From Calliopsis andreniformis (taxonomy: Eukaryota; Arthropoda; Insecta; Hymenoptera; Andrenidae): a DNA stretch of 64,000 bases. The stretch spans positions 11,412,157-11,476,156 of the forward strand of contig NW_027480429.1 of NCBI RefSeq assembly GCF_051401765.1. The letters run 5' to 3'. Of this stretch, positions 1 to 11,826 are shown in pieces (position 1 is the first letter of the stretch; the number at the start of each line of letters is the position of its first letter). A program made the translations under genes and the position numbers. Below the pieces are notes generated by a model. The model did not search any database, was not told the origin of the DNA, and was given only the letters and a program-made list of their open reading frames with translations.

Positions 1-2248
1 TAAAATGCAATAAAAATACAACAGTGTTTCCATCGTATAAAACGAATAATTGCAACCAGTATGAAACTTATGGTCATTTCTACTTTCCGAGCAAGCTAGG
101 CTTCACCCTAGGGCGTTGCTCCAACAGATTGAGTAGTTAGGACCTTAGTAGTGAACGCCCGAACCATAAAATGCAAGAAAAATACAACAGTGTTTCCATC
201 ATATAACAGGTATAATTGCAACCAGTTTGAAAGTGATGGCCAATTCTACGTTCCGGGCAACCTCTGCTTCTCTCTAGGGCGTTGCTCCACCAGATCGAAT
301 AGATAGTGCCTTAGAAGTCAACGCCAGACGCATAAAATACAATATAAATACAACAGCGTTTCCATCGTATAAAACGAATAATTGCAACCAGTATGAATCT
401 TATGGTCATTTCTACTTTCCGAGCAAGCTAGGCTTCACCCTAGGGCGTTGCTCCAACAGATTGAATAGTTAGGACCTTAGTAGTGAACGCCCGAACCATA
501 AAATGCAAAAAAAATACAACAGTGTTTCCATCATATAACAGGTATAATCGCAACCAGTTTGAAAGTGATGGCCAATTCTACGTTCCGGGCAACCTAGGCT
601 TCTCTCTAGGGCGTTGCTCCACCAGATCGAATAGATAGTGCCTCAGAAGTCAACGCCAGACGCATAAAATACAATATAAATACAACAGCGTTTCCATCGT
701 ATAAAACGAATAATTGCAACCAGTGTGAAAGTTATGGTCATTTCCACATTCCGCGTAACCTAGGCTTCACCCTAGGGCGTTGCTCCACCACATCGAATAG
801 TTAGGTCCTTAGAAGTAAACGCCAGAAGCATAAAATACAATATAAATACAACAGTTTTTCCATCGTATAAAACGAATAATTGCAACCAGTGTGAAAGTTA
901 TGGTCATTTCTACTTTCCGAGCAAGCTAGGCTTCACCCTAGGGTGTTGCACCACCAGATCGAATAGTTAGGTCCTTAGAAGTAAACGCCAGAAGCATAAA
1001 ATACGATATAAATACAACAGCTTTTCCATCGTCTAGAAGGATTAATTGCAGCCAGTTTGAACGTGATGGTCATTTCTCCTTTCCGGGCAACCTAGACTTC
1101 ACTCTAGGGCGTTCCTCCACTAGATCGAACAGCTAGGGCCCTAGAAGTCAACGCCAGAAGCATAAAATACAATATAAATACAACAGTTTTTCCATCGTAT
1201 AAAACGAATAATTGCAACCAGTATGAAACTTATGGTCGTTTCTACATTCCGAGCAACCTAGGCTTCACCCTAGAGCGTTGCTCCAACAGATTGAATAGTT
1301 AGGGCCTTAGAAGTCAACGCCCGAAGCATAAAATGCAATAAAGATACAACAGTGTTTCCATCATATAACAGCTATAATTGCAACCAGTTTGAAAGTGATG
1401 GCCAATTCTACGTTCCGGGCAACCTAGGTTTCACTCCAGGGCGTTGCTCCACCAGATCGAATAGTTAGTGCCGTAGAAGTCAACGCCAGAAGCATAAAAT
1501 ACGATATAAATACAACAGCTTTTCCATCGTATAAAACGAATAATTGTAACCAGTATGAAACTGATGGTCATTTCTACTTTCCGAGCAACCTAGGCTTCAC
1601 CCTAGGGCGTTGCTCCAACAGATTGAATAGTTAGGGCCTTAGAAGTCAACGCCCGAAGCATAAAATGCAATAAAAATACAACAGTGTTTCCATCATATAA
1701 CAGGAATAATTCCAACCAGTTTGAAAGTGATGACCAATTCTACGTTCCGGGCTACCTAGGCTTCACTCTAGGGCGTTGCTCCACCAGATCGAATAGTTAG
1801 TGCCTTAGAAGTCAACGCCAGAAGCATAAAATACAATATAAATACAACAGTTTTTCCATCGTATCAAACGAATAATTGCAACCAGTATGAAACTTATGGT
1901 CATTTCTACCTTCCGAGCAACCTAGGCTTCACCCTCGGGCGTTGCTCCAGCAGATTGAATAGTTAGGGCCTTAGAAGTCAACGCCCGAAACATAAAATGC
2001 AAAAAAAATACAACAGTGTTTCCATCATATAACAGGAAGAATTGCAACCAGTTTGAAAGTGATGGCCAATTCTACGTTCCGGGCAACCTAGACATCACTC
2101 TAGGGCGTTGCTCCACCAGGCCGAATAGTTACGGCCTAAGAAGTCAACGCCAGAAGCATAAAATACGATATAAATACAACAGCTTTTCCACAGTATAAAA
2201 CGAATAATTGCAACCAGTATGAAACTTATGGTCATTTCTACTTTCCGA

Positions 2249-2277
2249 GCAACCTAGGCTTCACCCTAGGGCGTTGC
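2249..2277. repeat. Dyad 1 of the monomer (GCAACCTAGG with CCTAGGGCGTTGC)
   Basis: The 29-bp segment starts GCAACCTAGG and ends CCTAGGGCGTTGC with the spacer CTTCAC between. CCTAGG (2253-2258) can pair with CCTAGG (2265-2270) around a 6-nt loop. GCAA (2249-2252) can pair with TTGC (2274-2277) across a 3-nt bulge, GCG. This makes a potential hairpin of about 10 bp. The same motif recurs in most monomers. Copies with TCTAGG as the second arm lose only the outermost pair of the CCTAGG stem, which can become a G-U or G-T wobble. Whether it extrudes as a cruciform in vivo cannot be read from sequence. Confidence 0.8.
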
Positions 2278-2318
2278 TCCAACAGATTGAATAGTTAGGG
2301 TCTTAAAAGTCAACGCCC
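2269..2318. repeat. Dyad 2 of the monomer (GGGCGTTG with CAACGCCC)
   Basis: GGGCGTTG at 2269-2276 is the exact reverse complement of CAACGCCC at 2311-2318, with a 34-nt spacer. Monomers ending CAACGCCAGA keep 7 of the 8 pairs (GGCGTTG with CAACGCC). The left arm overlaps the right arm of dyad 1, so the two foldings are mutually exclusive. Both arms are kept in most copies I read, although flanking bases vary. Confidence 0.75.
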
Positions 2319-2370
2319 GAACCATAAAATGCAAAAAAAATACAACAGTGTTTCCATCATATAACAGGAA

Positions 2371-3652
2371 TAATTCCAACCAGTTTGAAAGTGATGACCA
2401 ATTCTACGTTCCGGGCTACCTAGGCTTCACCCTAGGGTGTTGCACCACCAGATCGAATAGTTAGGTCCTTAGAAGTAAACGCCAGAAGCATAAAATACGA
2501 TATAAATACAACAGCTTTTCCATCGTATAGAAGGATTAATTGCAGCCAGTTTGAACGTGATGGTCATTTCTCCTTTCCGGGCAACCTAGACTTCACTCTA
2601 GGGCGTTCCTCCACTAGATCGAACAGCTAGGGCCCTAGAAGTCAACGCCAGAAGCATAAAATACAATATAAATACAACAGTTTTTCCATCGTATAAAACG
2701 AATAATTGCAACCAGTATGAAACTTATGGTCGTTTCTACATTCCGAGCAACCTAGGCTTCACCCTAGAGCGTTGCTCCAACAGATTGAATAGTTAGGGCC
2801 TTAGAAGTCAACGCCCGAAGCATAAAATGCAATAAAGATACAACAGTGTTTCCATAATATAAAAGGAATAATTGCAACCAGTTTGAAAGTGATGGCCAAT
2901 TCTACGTCCCGGGCAACCTAGGCTTCACTCTAGGGCGTTGCTCCACCAGATGGAATAGTTAGTGCCTTAGAAGTCAACGCCAGAAGCATAAAATACAATA
3001 TAAATACAACAGTTTTTCCATCGTATGAAACAAATAATTGCAACCAGTATGAAACTTATGGTCATTTCTACTTTCCGAGCAACCTAGGCTTCACGCTAGG
3101 GCGTTGCTCCAACGGATTGAATAGTTACGGCCTTAGAAGTCAACGCCCGAACCATAAAATGCAAAAAAAATACAACAGTGTTTCCATCATATAACAGCAA
3201 TAATTGCAACCAGTTTGAAAGTGATGGCCAATTCTACGTTCCGGGCAACCTAGGTTTCACTCCAGGGCGTTGCTCCACCAGACCGAATAGTTACGGCCTA
3301 AGAAGTCAACGCCAGAAGCATAAAATACGATATAAATACAACAGCTTTTCCATCGTATATCACGAATAATTGCAACCAGTGTGAAAGTAATGGTCATTTC
3401 TACGTTCCGAGAAGCCTAGGCGTCTCTCTAGGGCGTTGCTCCACCACATCTAATAGCTACGGCCTTAGAAGTCAACGCCAGAGGCATAAAATACAATATA
3501 AATACAACAGCTTTTCCATCGTATAAAACGAATAATTCCAACCAGTATGAAACTTATGGTCATTTCTACTTTCCGAGCAACCTAGGCTTCACCCTTGGTC
3601 GTTGCTCCAACAGATTGAATAGTTAGGGCCTTAGAAGCCAACGCCCGACGCA
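2371..3652. repeat. Satellite segment between the two 22-monomer copies
   Basis: Ordinary 166-bp monomers. The stretch to about 2840 matches about 876-1346 at offset 1494 (9 monomers). About 2430-3100 also matches 6746-7416 at offset 4316 (26 monomers), including the rare TTTCCATAATAT variant. About 3350-3652 matches 8330-8632 at offset 4980 (30 monomers). It is a mosaic of blocks present elsewhere in the window, with no unique sequence. Confidence 0.85.
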
Positions 3653-6022
3653 TAAAATGCAATAAAAATACAACAGTGTTTCCATCGTATAAAACGAATA
3701 ATTGCAACCAGTATGAAACTTATGGTCATTTCTACTTTCCGAGCAAGCTAGGCTTCACCCTAGGGCGTTGCTCCAACAGATTGAATAGTTAGGACCTTAG
3801 TAGTGAACGCCCGAACCATAAAATGCAAGAAAAATACAACAGTGTTTCCATCATATAACAGGTATAATTGCAACCAGTTTGAAAGTGATGGCCAATTCTA
3901 CGTTCCGGGCAACCTAGGCTTCTCTCTAGGGCGTTGCTCCACCAGATCGAATAGATAGTGCCTTAGAAGTCAACGCCAGACGCATAAAATACAATATAAA
4001 TACAACAGCGTTTCCATCGTATAAAACGAATAATTGCAACCAGTATGAATCTTATGGTCATTTCTACTTTCCGAGCAAGCTAGGCTTCACCCTAGGGCGT
4101 TGCTCCAGCAGATTGAATAGTTAGGACCTTAGTAGTGAACGCCCGAACCATAAAATGCAAAAAAAATACAACAGTGTTTCCATCATATAACAGGTATAAT
4201 CGCAACCAGTTTGAAAGTGATGGCCAATTCTACGTTCCGGGCAACCTAGGCTTCTCTCTAGGGCGTTGCTCCACCAGATCGAATAGATAGTGCCTCAGAA
4301 GTCAACGCCAGACGCATAAAATACAATATAAATACAACAGCGTTTCCATCGTATAAAACGAATAATTGCAACCAGTGTGAAAGTTATGGACATTTCCACA
4401 TTCCGCGTAACCTAGGCTTCACCCTAGGGCGTTGCTCCACCACATCGAATAGTTAGGTCCTTAGAAGTAAACGCCAGAAGCATAAAATACAATATAAATA
4501 CAACAGTTTTTCCATCGTATAAAACGAATAATTGCAACCAGTGTGAAAGTTATGGTCATTTCTACTTTCCGAGCAAGCTAGGCTTCACCCTAGGGTGTTG
4601 CACCACCAGATCGAATAGTTAGGTCCTTAGAAGTAAACGCCAGAAGCATAAAATACGATATAAATACAACAGCTTTTCCATCGTCTAGAAGGATTAATTG
4701 CAGCCAGTTTGAACGTGATGGTCATTTCTCCTTTCCGGGCAACCTAGACTTCACTCTAGGGCGTTCCTCCACTAGATCGAACAGCTAGGGCCCTAGAAGT
4801 CAACGCCAGAAGCATAAAATACAATATAAATACAACAGTTTTTCCATCGTATAAAACGAATAATTGCAACCAGTATGAAACTTATGGTCGTTTCTACATT
4901 CCGAGCAACCTAGGCTTCACCCTAGAGCGTTGCTCCAACAGATTGAATAGTTAGGGCCTTAGAAGTCAACGCCCGAAGCATAAAATGCAATAAAGATACA
5001 ACAGTGTTTCCATCATATAACAGCTATAATTGCAACCAGTTTGAAAGTGATGGCCAATTCTACGTTCCGGGCAACCTAGGTTTCACTCCAGGGCGTTGCT
5101 CCACCAGATCGAATAGTTAGTGCCGTAGAAGTCAACGCCAGAAGCATAAAATACGATATAAATACAACAGCTTTTCCATCGTATAAAACGAATAATTGTA
5201 ACCAGTATGAAACTGATGGTCATTTCTACTTTCCGAGCAACCTAGGCTTCACCCTAGGGCGTTGCTCCAACAGATTGAATAGTTAGGGCCTTAGAAGTCA
5301 ACGCCCGAAGCATAAAATGCAATAAAAATACAACAGTGTTTCCATCATATAACAGGAATAATTCCAACCAGTTTGAAAGTGATGACCAATTCTACGTTCC
5401 GGGCTACCTAGGCTTCACTCTAGGGCGTTGCTCCACCAGATCGAATAGTTAGTGCCTTAGAAGTCAACGCCAGAAGCATAAAATACAATATAAATACAAC
5501 AGTTTTTCCATCGTATCAAACGAATAATTGCAACCAGTATGAAACTTATGGTCATTTCTACCTTCCGAGCAACCTAGGCTTCACCCTCGGGCGTTGCTCC
5601 AACAGATTGAATAGTTAGGGCCTTAGAAGTCAACGCCCGAAACATAAAATGCAAAAAAAATACAACAGTGTTTCCATCATATAACAGGAAGAATTGCAAC
5701 CAGTTTGAAAGTGATGGCCAATTCTACGTTCCGGGCAACCTAGACATCACTCTAGGGCGTTGCTCCACCAGGCCGAATAGTTACGGCCTAAGAAGTCAAC
5801 GCCAGAAGCATAAAATACGATATAAATACAACAGCTTTTCCACAGTATAAAACGAATAATTGCAACCAGTATGAAACTTATGGTCATTTCTACTTTCCGA
5901 GCAACCTAGGCTTCACCCTAGGGCGTTGCTCCAACAGATTGAATAGTTAGGGTCTTAAAAGTCAACGCCCGAACCATAAAATGCAAAAAAAATACAACAG
6001 TGTTTCCATCATATAACAGGAA
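3653..6022. repeat. 22-monomer-offset duplication, copy b
   Basis: Second copy of the 1-2370 block at offset 3652. The two copies share unusual sites: TCGTCTAGAAGGATTAATTG, the GTTCCTCCACTAG arm, and TCTTAAAAGTC near the right end. Few base differences were found by eye, which indicates a recent block duplication compared with the divergence between neighbouring monomers. Confidence 0.9.
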
Positions 6023-9004
6023 TAATTGCAACCAGTTTGAAAGTGATGGCCAATTCTACGTTCCGGGCAACCTAGGCTTCACTCTAGGGCGTTGCACTAC
6101 CAGATCGAATAGTTAGTGCCTTAGAAGTCAACGCCAGAAGCATAAAATGCAATATAAATGCAACAGCTTTTCCATCGTATAAAACGAATAATTGCAACCA
6201 GTACGAAACTTATGGTCATTTCTACTTTCCGACCAACCTAGGCTTCACCCTAGGGCGTTGCTCCACCAGATCGAATAGTTATTGCCTTAGAAGTCAACGC
6301 CAGAAGCATAAAATACAATATAAATACAACAGTTTTTCCATCGTATAAAACGAATAATTGCAACCAGTATGAACCTTATGGACATTTCTACTTTCCGAGC
6401 AACCTAGGCTTCACCCTAGGGCGTTGCTCCAACAGATTGAATAGTTAGGGGCTCAGAAGTCAACGCCCGAACCATAAATTGCAAAAAAAATACAACAGTG
6501 TTTCCATCATATAACAGGAATAATTGCAACCAGTTTGAAAGTGATGGCCAATTCTGCGTTCCGGGCAACCTAGGTTTCGCTCCAGGGCGTTGCTCCACCA
6601 CATCTAATAGCTACGGCCTTAGAAGTCAACGCCAGAGGCATAAAGTACAATATAAATACAACAGCGTTTCCATCGTATAAAACGAATAATTGCAACCAGT
6701 GTGAAAGTTATGGTCATTTCCACATTCCGAGGTACCTAGGCTTCACTCTAGGGCGTTGCACCACCAGATCGAATAGTTAGGTCCTTAGAAGTAAACGCCA
6801 GAAGCATAAAATACGATATAAATACAACAGCTTTTCCATCGTATAGAAGGATTAATTGCAGCCAGTTTGAACGTGATGGTCATTTCTCCTTTCCGGGCAA
6901 CCTAGGCTTCACTCTAGGGCGTTCCTCCACTAGATCGAACAGCTAGGGCCCTAGAAGTCAACGCCAGAAGCATAAAATACAATATAAATACAACAGTTTT
7001 TCCATCTAATAAAACGAATAATTGCTACCAGTATGAAACTTATGGTCACTTCTACATTCCGAGCAACCTAGGCTTCACCCTAGAGCGTTGCTCCAACAGA
7101 TTGAATAGTTAGGGCCTTAGAAGTCAACGCCCGAAGCATAAAATGCAATAAAAATACAACAGTGTTTCCATAATATGACAGGAATAATTGCAACCAGTTT
7201 GAAAGTGATGGCCAATTCTACGTCCCGGGCAACCTAGGCTTCACTCTAGGGCGTTGCTCCACCAGATCGAATAGTTAGTGCCTTAGAAGTCAACGCCAGA
7301 AACATAGAATACAATATAAATACAACAGTTTTGCCATCGCATGAAACAAATAATTGCAACCAGTATGAAACTTATGGTCATTTCTGCTTTCCGAGCAACC
7401 TAGGCTTCACGCTAGGGCGTTGCTCCAACAGATTGAATAGTTAGGGCCTTAGAAGTCAACGCCCGAAGCATAAAATGCAATAAAAATACAACAGTGTTTC
7501 CATCATATAACAGGAATAATTCCAACCAGTTTGAAAGTGATGACCAATTCTACGTTCCGGGCTACCTAGGCTTCACTCTAGGGCGTTGCTCCACCAGATC
7601 GAATAGTTAGTGCCTTAGAAGTCAACGCCAGAAGCATAAAATACAATATAAATACAACAGTTTTTCCATCGTATCAAACGAATAATTGCAACCAGTCTGA
7701 AACTTATGGTCATTTCTACCTTCCGAGCAACCTAGGCTTCACCCTAGGGCGTTGCTCCAACAGATTGAATAGTTAGGGCCTTAGAAGTCAACGCCCGAAA
7801 CATAAAATGCAAAAAAAATACAACAGTGTTTCCATCATATAACAGGAATAATTGCAACCAATTTGAAAGTGATGGCCAATTCTACGTTCCGGGCAACCTA
7901 GACATCACTCTAGGGCGTTGCTCCACCAGACCGAATAGTTACGGCCTAAGAAGTCAACGCCAGAAGCATAAAATACGATATAAATACAACAGCTTTTCCA
8001 CAGTATAAAACGAATAATTGCAACCAGTATGAAACTTATGGTCATTTCTACATTCCGAGCAAGCTAGGCTTCACCCTAGGGCGTTGCTCCAACAGATTGA
8101 ATAGTTAGGGCCTTAGAAGTCAACGCCCGAAGCATAAAATGCAATAAAAATACAACAGTGTTTCCATCATATAACAGGAATAATTGCAACCAGTTTGAAA
8201 GTGATGGCCAATTCTACGTTCCGGGCAACCTAGGTTTCACTCCAGGGCGTTGCTCCACCAGACCGAATAGTTAGGGCCCAAGAAGTCAACGCCAGAAGCA
8301 TAAAATACGATATAAATACAACAGCTTTTCCATCGTATATAACGAATAATTGCAACCAGTGTGAAAGTAATGGTCATTTCTACGTCCCGAGAACCCTAGG
8401 CGTCTCTCTAGGGCGTTGTTCCACCACATCTAATAGCTACGGCCTTAGAAGTCAACGCCAGAGGCATAAAATACAATATAAATACAACAGCTTTTCCATC
8501 GTATAAAACGAATAATTCCAACCAGTATGAAACTTATGGTCATTTCTACTTTCCGAGCAACCTAGGCTTCACCCTTGGTCGTTGCTCCAACAGATTGAAT
8601 AGTTAGGGCCTTAGAAGCCAACGCCAGAGGCATGAAATACAATATAAATACAACAGCTCTTTCATCGTATAAAACGAATAATTGCAACCAGTATGAAACT
8701 TATGGTCATTTCTACTTTCCGAGCAACCTAGGCTTCACCCTAGGGCGTTGCTCCAACGGATTGAATAGTTAGGGCCTTAGAAGTCAACGCCCGAACCATA
8801 AAATGCAAAAAAAATACAACAGTGTTTCCATCATATAACAGGAATAATAGCAACCAGTTTGAAAGTGATGGCCAATTCTACCTTCCGGGCAACCTAGGCT
8901 TCACTCTAGGGCGTTGCTCCACCAGACCGAATAGTTACGGCCGAAGAAGTCAACGCCAGAAGCATAAAATACGATATAAATACAACAGCTTTTCCATCGT
9001 GTAA
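6023..9004. repeat. Mosaic satellite segment
   Basis: Eighteen monomers in register. Sub-blocks match upstream sequence at different offsets: 6746-7416 to 2430-3100 (4316), 7434-8010 to 1624-2200 (5810), and 8330-8640 to 3350-3660 (4980). The GTTGCACTACCAG variant near 6092 reappears at 41107, 41771 and 45757. Nothing but satellite is seen. Confidence 0.85.
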
Positions 9005-11826
9005 AACGAATAATTGAAACCAGTGTGAAAGTTATGGTCATTTCCACATTCCGTGTAACCTAGGCTTCACTCTAGGGCGTTGCTCCACCAGATCGAATAG
9101 TTAGGTCCTTAGAAGTAAACGCCAGAAGCATAAAATACAATATAGATACAACAGCTCTTCCATCGTATAAAAGGATTAATTGCAACCACTTTGAACGTGA
9201 TGGTCATTTCTCCCTTCCGGGCAACCTAGGCTTCACTCTAGGGCGTTGCTCCACTAGATCGAACGGCTAGGGCCTTAGAAGTCAACGCCAGAAGCATAAA
9301 ATACAATATAAATGCAACAGTCTTTCCATCGTATAAAACGAATAATTGCAACCAGTATGAAAGTGATGGTCATTTCTACTTTCCGAACAACCTAGGCTTC
9401 ACCCTAGGGCGTTGCTCCAACGGATTGAATAGTTAGGGCCTTAGAAGTCAACGCCCGAACCATAAAATGCAAAAAAAATAGAACAGTGTTTCCATCATAT
9501 AGCAGCAATAATTGCAACCAGTTTGAAAGGGATGGCCAATTCTACGTTCCGGGCAACCTAGGTTTCACTCCAGGGCGTTGCTCCACCAGACCGAATAGTT
9601 ACGGCCTAAGAAGTCAACGCCAGAAGCATAAAATACGATATAAATACAACAGCTTTTCCATCGTATATAAGGAATAATTGCAACCAGTGTGAAAGTAAAG
9701 GTCATTTCTACGTTCCGAGCACCCTAGGCGTCTCTCTAGGGCGTTGCTCCACCACATCTAATAGCTACGCCCTTAGAAGTCAACGCCAGAGGCAGAAAAT
9801 ACAATATAAATGCAACAGCTATTCCATCGTATAAAACGAATAAGTCCAACCAGTATGAAACTTATGGTCATTTCTACTTTCCGAGCAACCTAGGCTTCAC
9901 CCTAGGGCATTGCTCCAACGGATTGAATAGTTAGGGCCTTAGAAGTCAACGCCCCAACCATAAAATGCAAAAAAAATACAACAGTGTTTCCATCATACAA
10001 CAGGAATAATTGCAACCAGTTTGAAAGTGATGGCCAATTCTACGTTCCGGGCAACCTAGGTTTCACTCCAGGGCGTTGCTCCACCAGACCGAATAGTTAC
10101 GGCCTAAGAAGTCAACGCCAGAAGCATAAAATACGATATAAATACAACAGCTTTTCCATCGTATAAAACGAATACTTGCAAACAGTGTGAAAGTAATGGT
10201 CATTTCTACGTTCCGGGCAAGCTAGGCTTCACCCTAGGACGTTGTTCCACCAGATCGAATAGTTAGGGCCTAAGAAGTGAACGCTAGACGCATAAAATGC
10301 AATAAAAATACAACAGTTTTTCCACCGTATAACAGGATTAATTGCAACCAGTTTGAAAGTGATGGTCATTTCTCCTTTCCGGGCAACCTAGGCTTCACTC
10401 TAGGGCGTTGCTCCACCAGATCGAATAGTTAGTGCCTTAGAAGTCAACGCCAGAAGCATAAAATACAATATAAATACAACAGTTTTTCCATCGTATGGAA
10501 CAAATAATTGCAACCAGTATGAAACATATGGTCATTTCTACTTGCCGAGCAACCTAGGCTTCACCCTAGGGCGTTGCTCCAACGGATCGAATAGTTAGTG
10601 CCTTAGAAGTGAACGCCACAAGCATAAAATACAATATGAATACAACAGTTTTTCCATCGTATAAAACGAATAATTGCAACCAGTTTGAAAGTGATGGCCA
10701 ATTCTACGTTCCGGGCAACCTAGATTTCACTCCAGGGCGTTGCTCCACCAGACCGAATAGTTACGGCCTAAGAAGTCAACGCCAGAAGCATAAAATACTA
10801 TATAAATACAACAGCTTTTCCATCGTATAAAACGAATAATTGCAACCAGTGTGAAAGTAATGGTCATTTCTACGTTCCGAGCACCCTAGACGTCACTCTA
10901 GGGCACTGCTGCACCACATCTAATAGCTACAGCCTTAGAAGTGAACGCCAGAGGCATAAAGTACAATATAAATACAACAGCGTTTCCATCGTATAAAACG
11001 AATAATTGCAACCAGTGTGAAACTTATGGACATTTCTACATTCCGAGCAACCTAGGATCCACTCTAGGGCGTTGCTCTACCAGATCGAATAGTTAGGTCC
11101 TTAGAAGTAAACACCAGAAGCATAAAATACGATATAGATACAACAGCGTTTGCATCGTATAAAACGAATAATTGCAACCAGTGTGAAAGTTATGGTCATT
11201 TCTACATTCCGAGCAACCTAGGATTCACTCTAGGGCGTTGCTGCACCAGATCGAATAGTTAGGTCCTTAGAAGCAAACGCCAGAAGCATAAAATACGATA
11301 TAAATACAACAGCATTTCCATCGTATAAAAGGAATAATTGCAAACAGTGTGAAGGTAATGGTCATTTCTACGTTCCGGGCAAGCTAGGCTTCACCCTAGG
11401 CCGTTGTTCCACCAGATCGAATAGTTAGGGCCTAAGAAGTTAACGCCAGCAGCATAAAATGCAATAAAAATAAAACAGTTTTTCCATCGTATAACAGGAT
11501 TAATTGCAACCAGTTTGAAAGTGATGGTCATTTCTCCTTTCCGGGCAACCTAGGCTTCACTCTAGGGCGTCGCTCCTCTAGACCGAATTGCTAGGGCCTT
11601 AGAAGTCAACGCCAGAAGCATAAAATAAAATATAAATTCAACAGTTTTTCCATCGTATAAAACGAATAATTGCAACCAGTATGAAACTGATGGTCATTTC
11701 TACTTTCCGAGCAACCTAGGCTTCACCCTAGGGCGTTGCTCCAACAGATTGAGTAGTTAGGGCCTTAGAAGCCAGCGCCCGAAGCATAAAATACAATATA
11801 AATACAACAGCGTTTCCATCGTATAA
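9005..11826. repeat. 17-monomer higher-order unit, copy a
   Basis: This unit matches 11827-14305 at an exact offset of 2822 bp (17 x 166). Shared marks include GTGTTTCCATCATATAGCAGC (9486 and 12308), the GTATGGAACAAATAATTG monomer (10493), GGGCACTGCTGCACC (about 10902), and the AGCGTTTGCATCG then AGCATTTCC pair (11147, 11312). Differences are few, for example ATACAACAGG against ATATAACAGG near 9997. The unit is made of several monomer variants in fixed order, which defines a higher-order repeat. Confidence 0.92.
10263..10273. repeat. Short palindrome TTAGGGCCTAA inside dyad 2 spacer
   Basis: TTAGG-G-CCTAA is a perfect 11-bp palindrome around a central base. It lies in the loop of dyad 2. Many monomers carry weaker forms (TTAGGGCCTTA, CTACGGCCTTAG, TTACGGCCTAAG), so the dyad is often imperfect. 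TTAGG resembles an insect telomere unit, but it is not tandemly repeated here. Confidence 0.6.

Larger units (their letters stand above)
1..2370. repeat. 22-monomer-offset duplication, copy a
   Basis: This stretch matches 3653-6022 at a constant offset of 3652 bp (22 x 166), including rare variants such as GCAAGAAAAATAC and the CACATTCCGCGTAACC segment. Only scattered differences were seen, such as AACCTCTGC near 262 against AACCTAGGC in the other copy. The match breaks near 2370, where this copy has AATAATTCC and the other AATAATTGC. The left edge is cut by the window start, so the duplicated block may be larger. Confidence 0.9.

Noticed and set aside
2016..2198. Family of about 60-73-codon open frames on the + strand (2016, 3178, 5668, 9486, 53799, 63573 and others) giving similar peptides
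   Set aside because: They are satellite by-products. The period (166) is not a multiple of three, most starts are GTG, and they exist only where a TAG in the monomer (AGTTAGGGCC) has become TAC (AGTTACGGCC). They end at the next GTATAA and break in nearly identical copies, for example by TAA at 56439. No ribosome, splice or conserved-domain evidence was found.
10263..10273. Telomere-type repeats (TTAGG or CCCTAGGG)
   Set aside because: These motifs occur once or twice per 166-bp monomer and never in short tandem runs.
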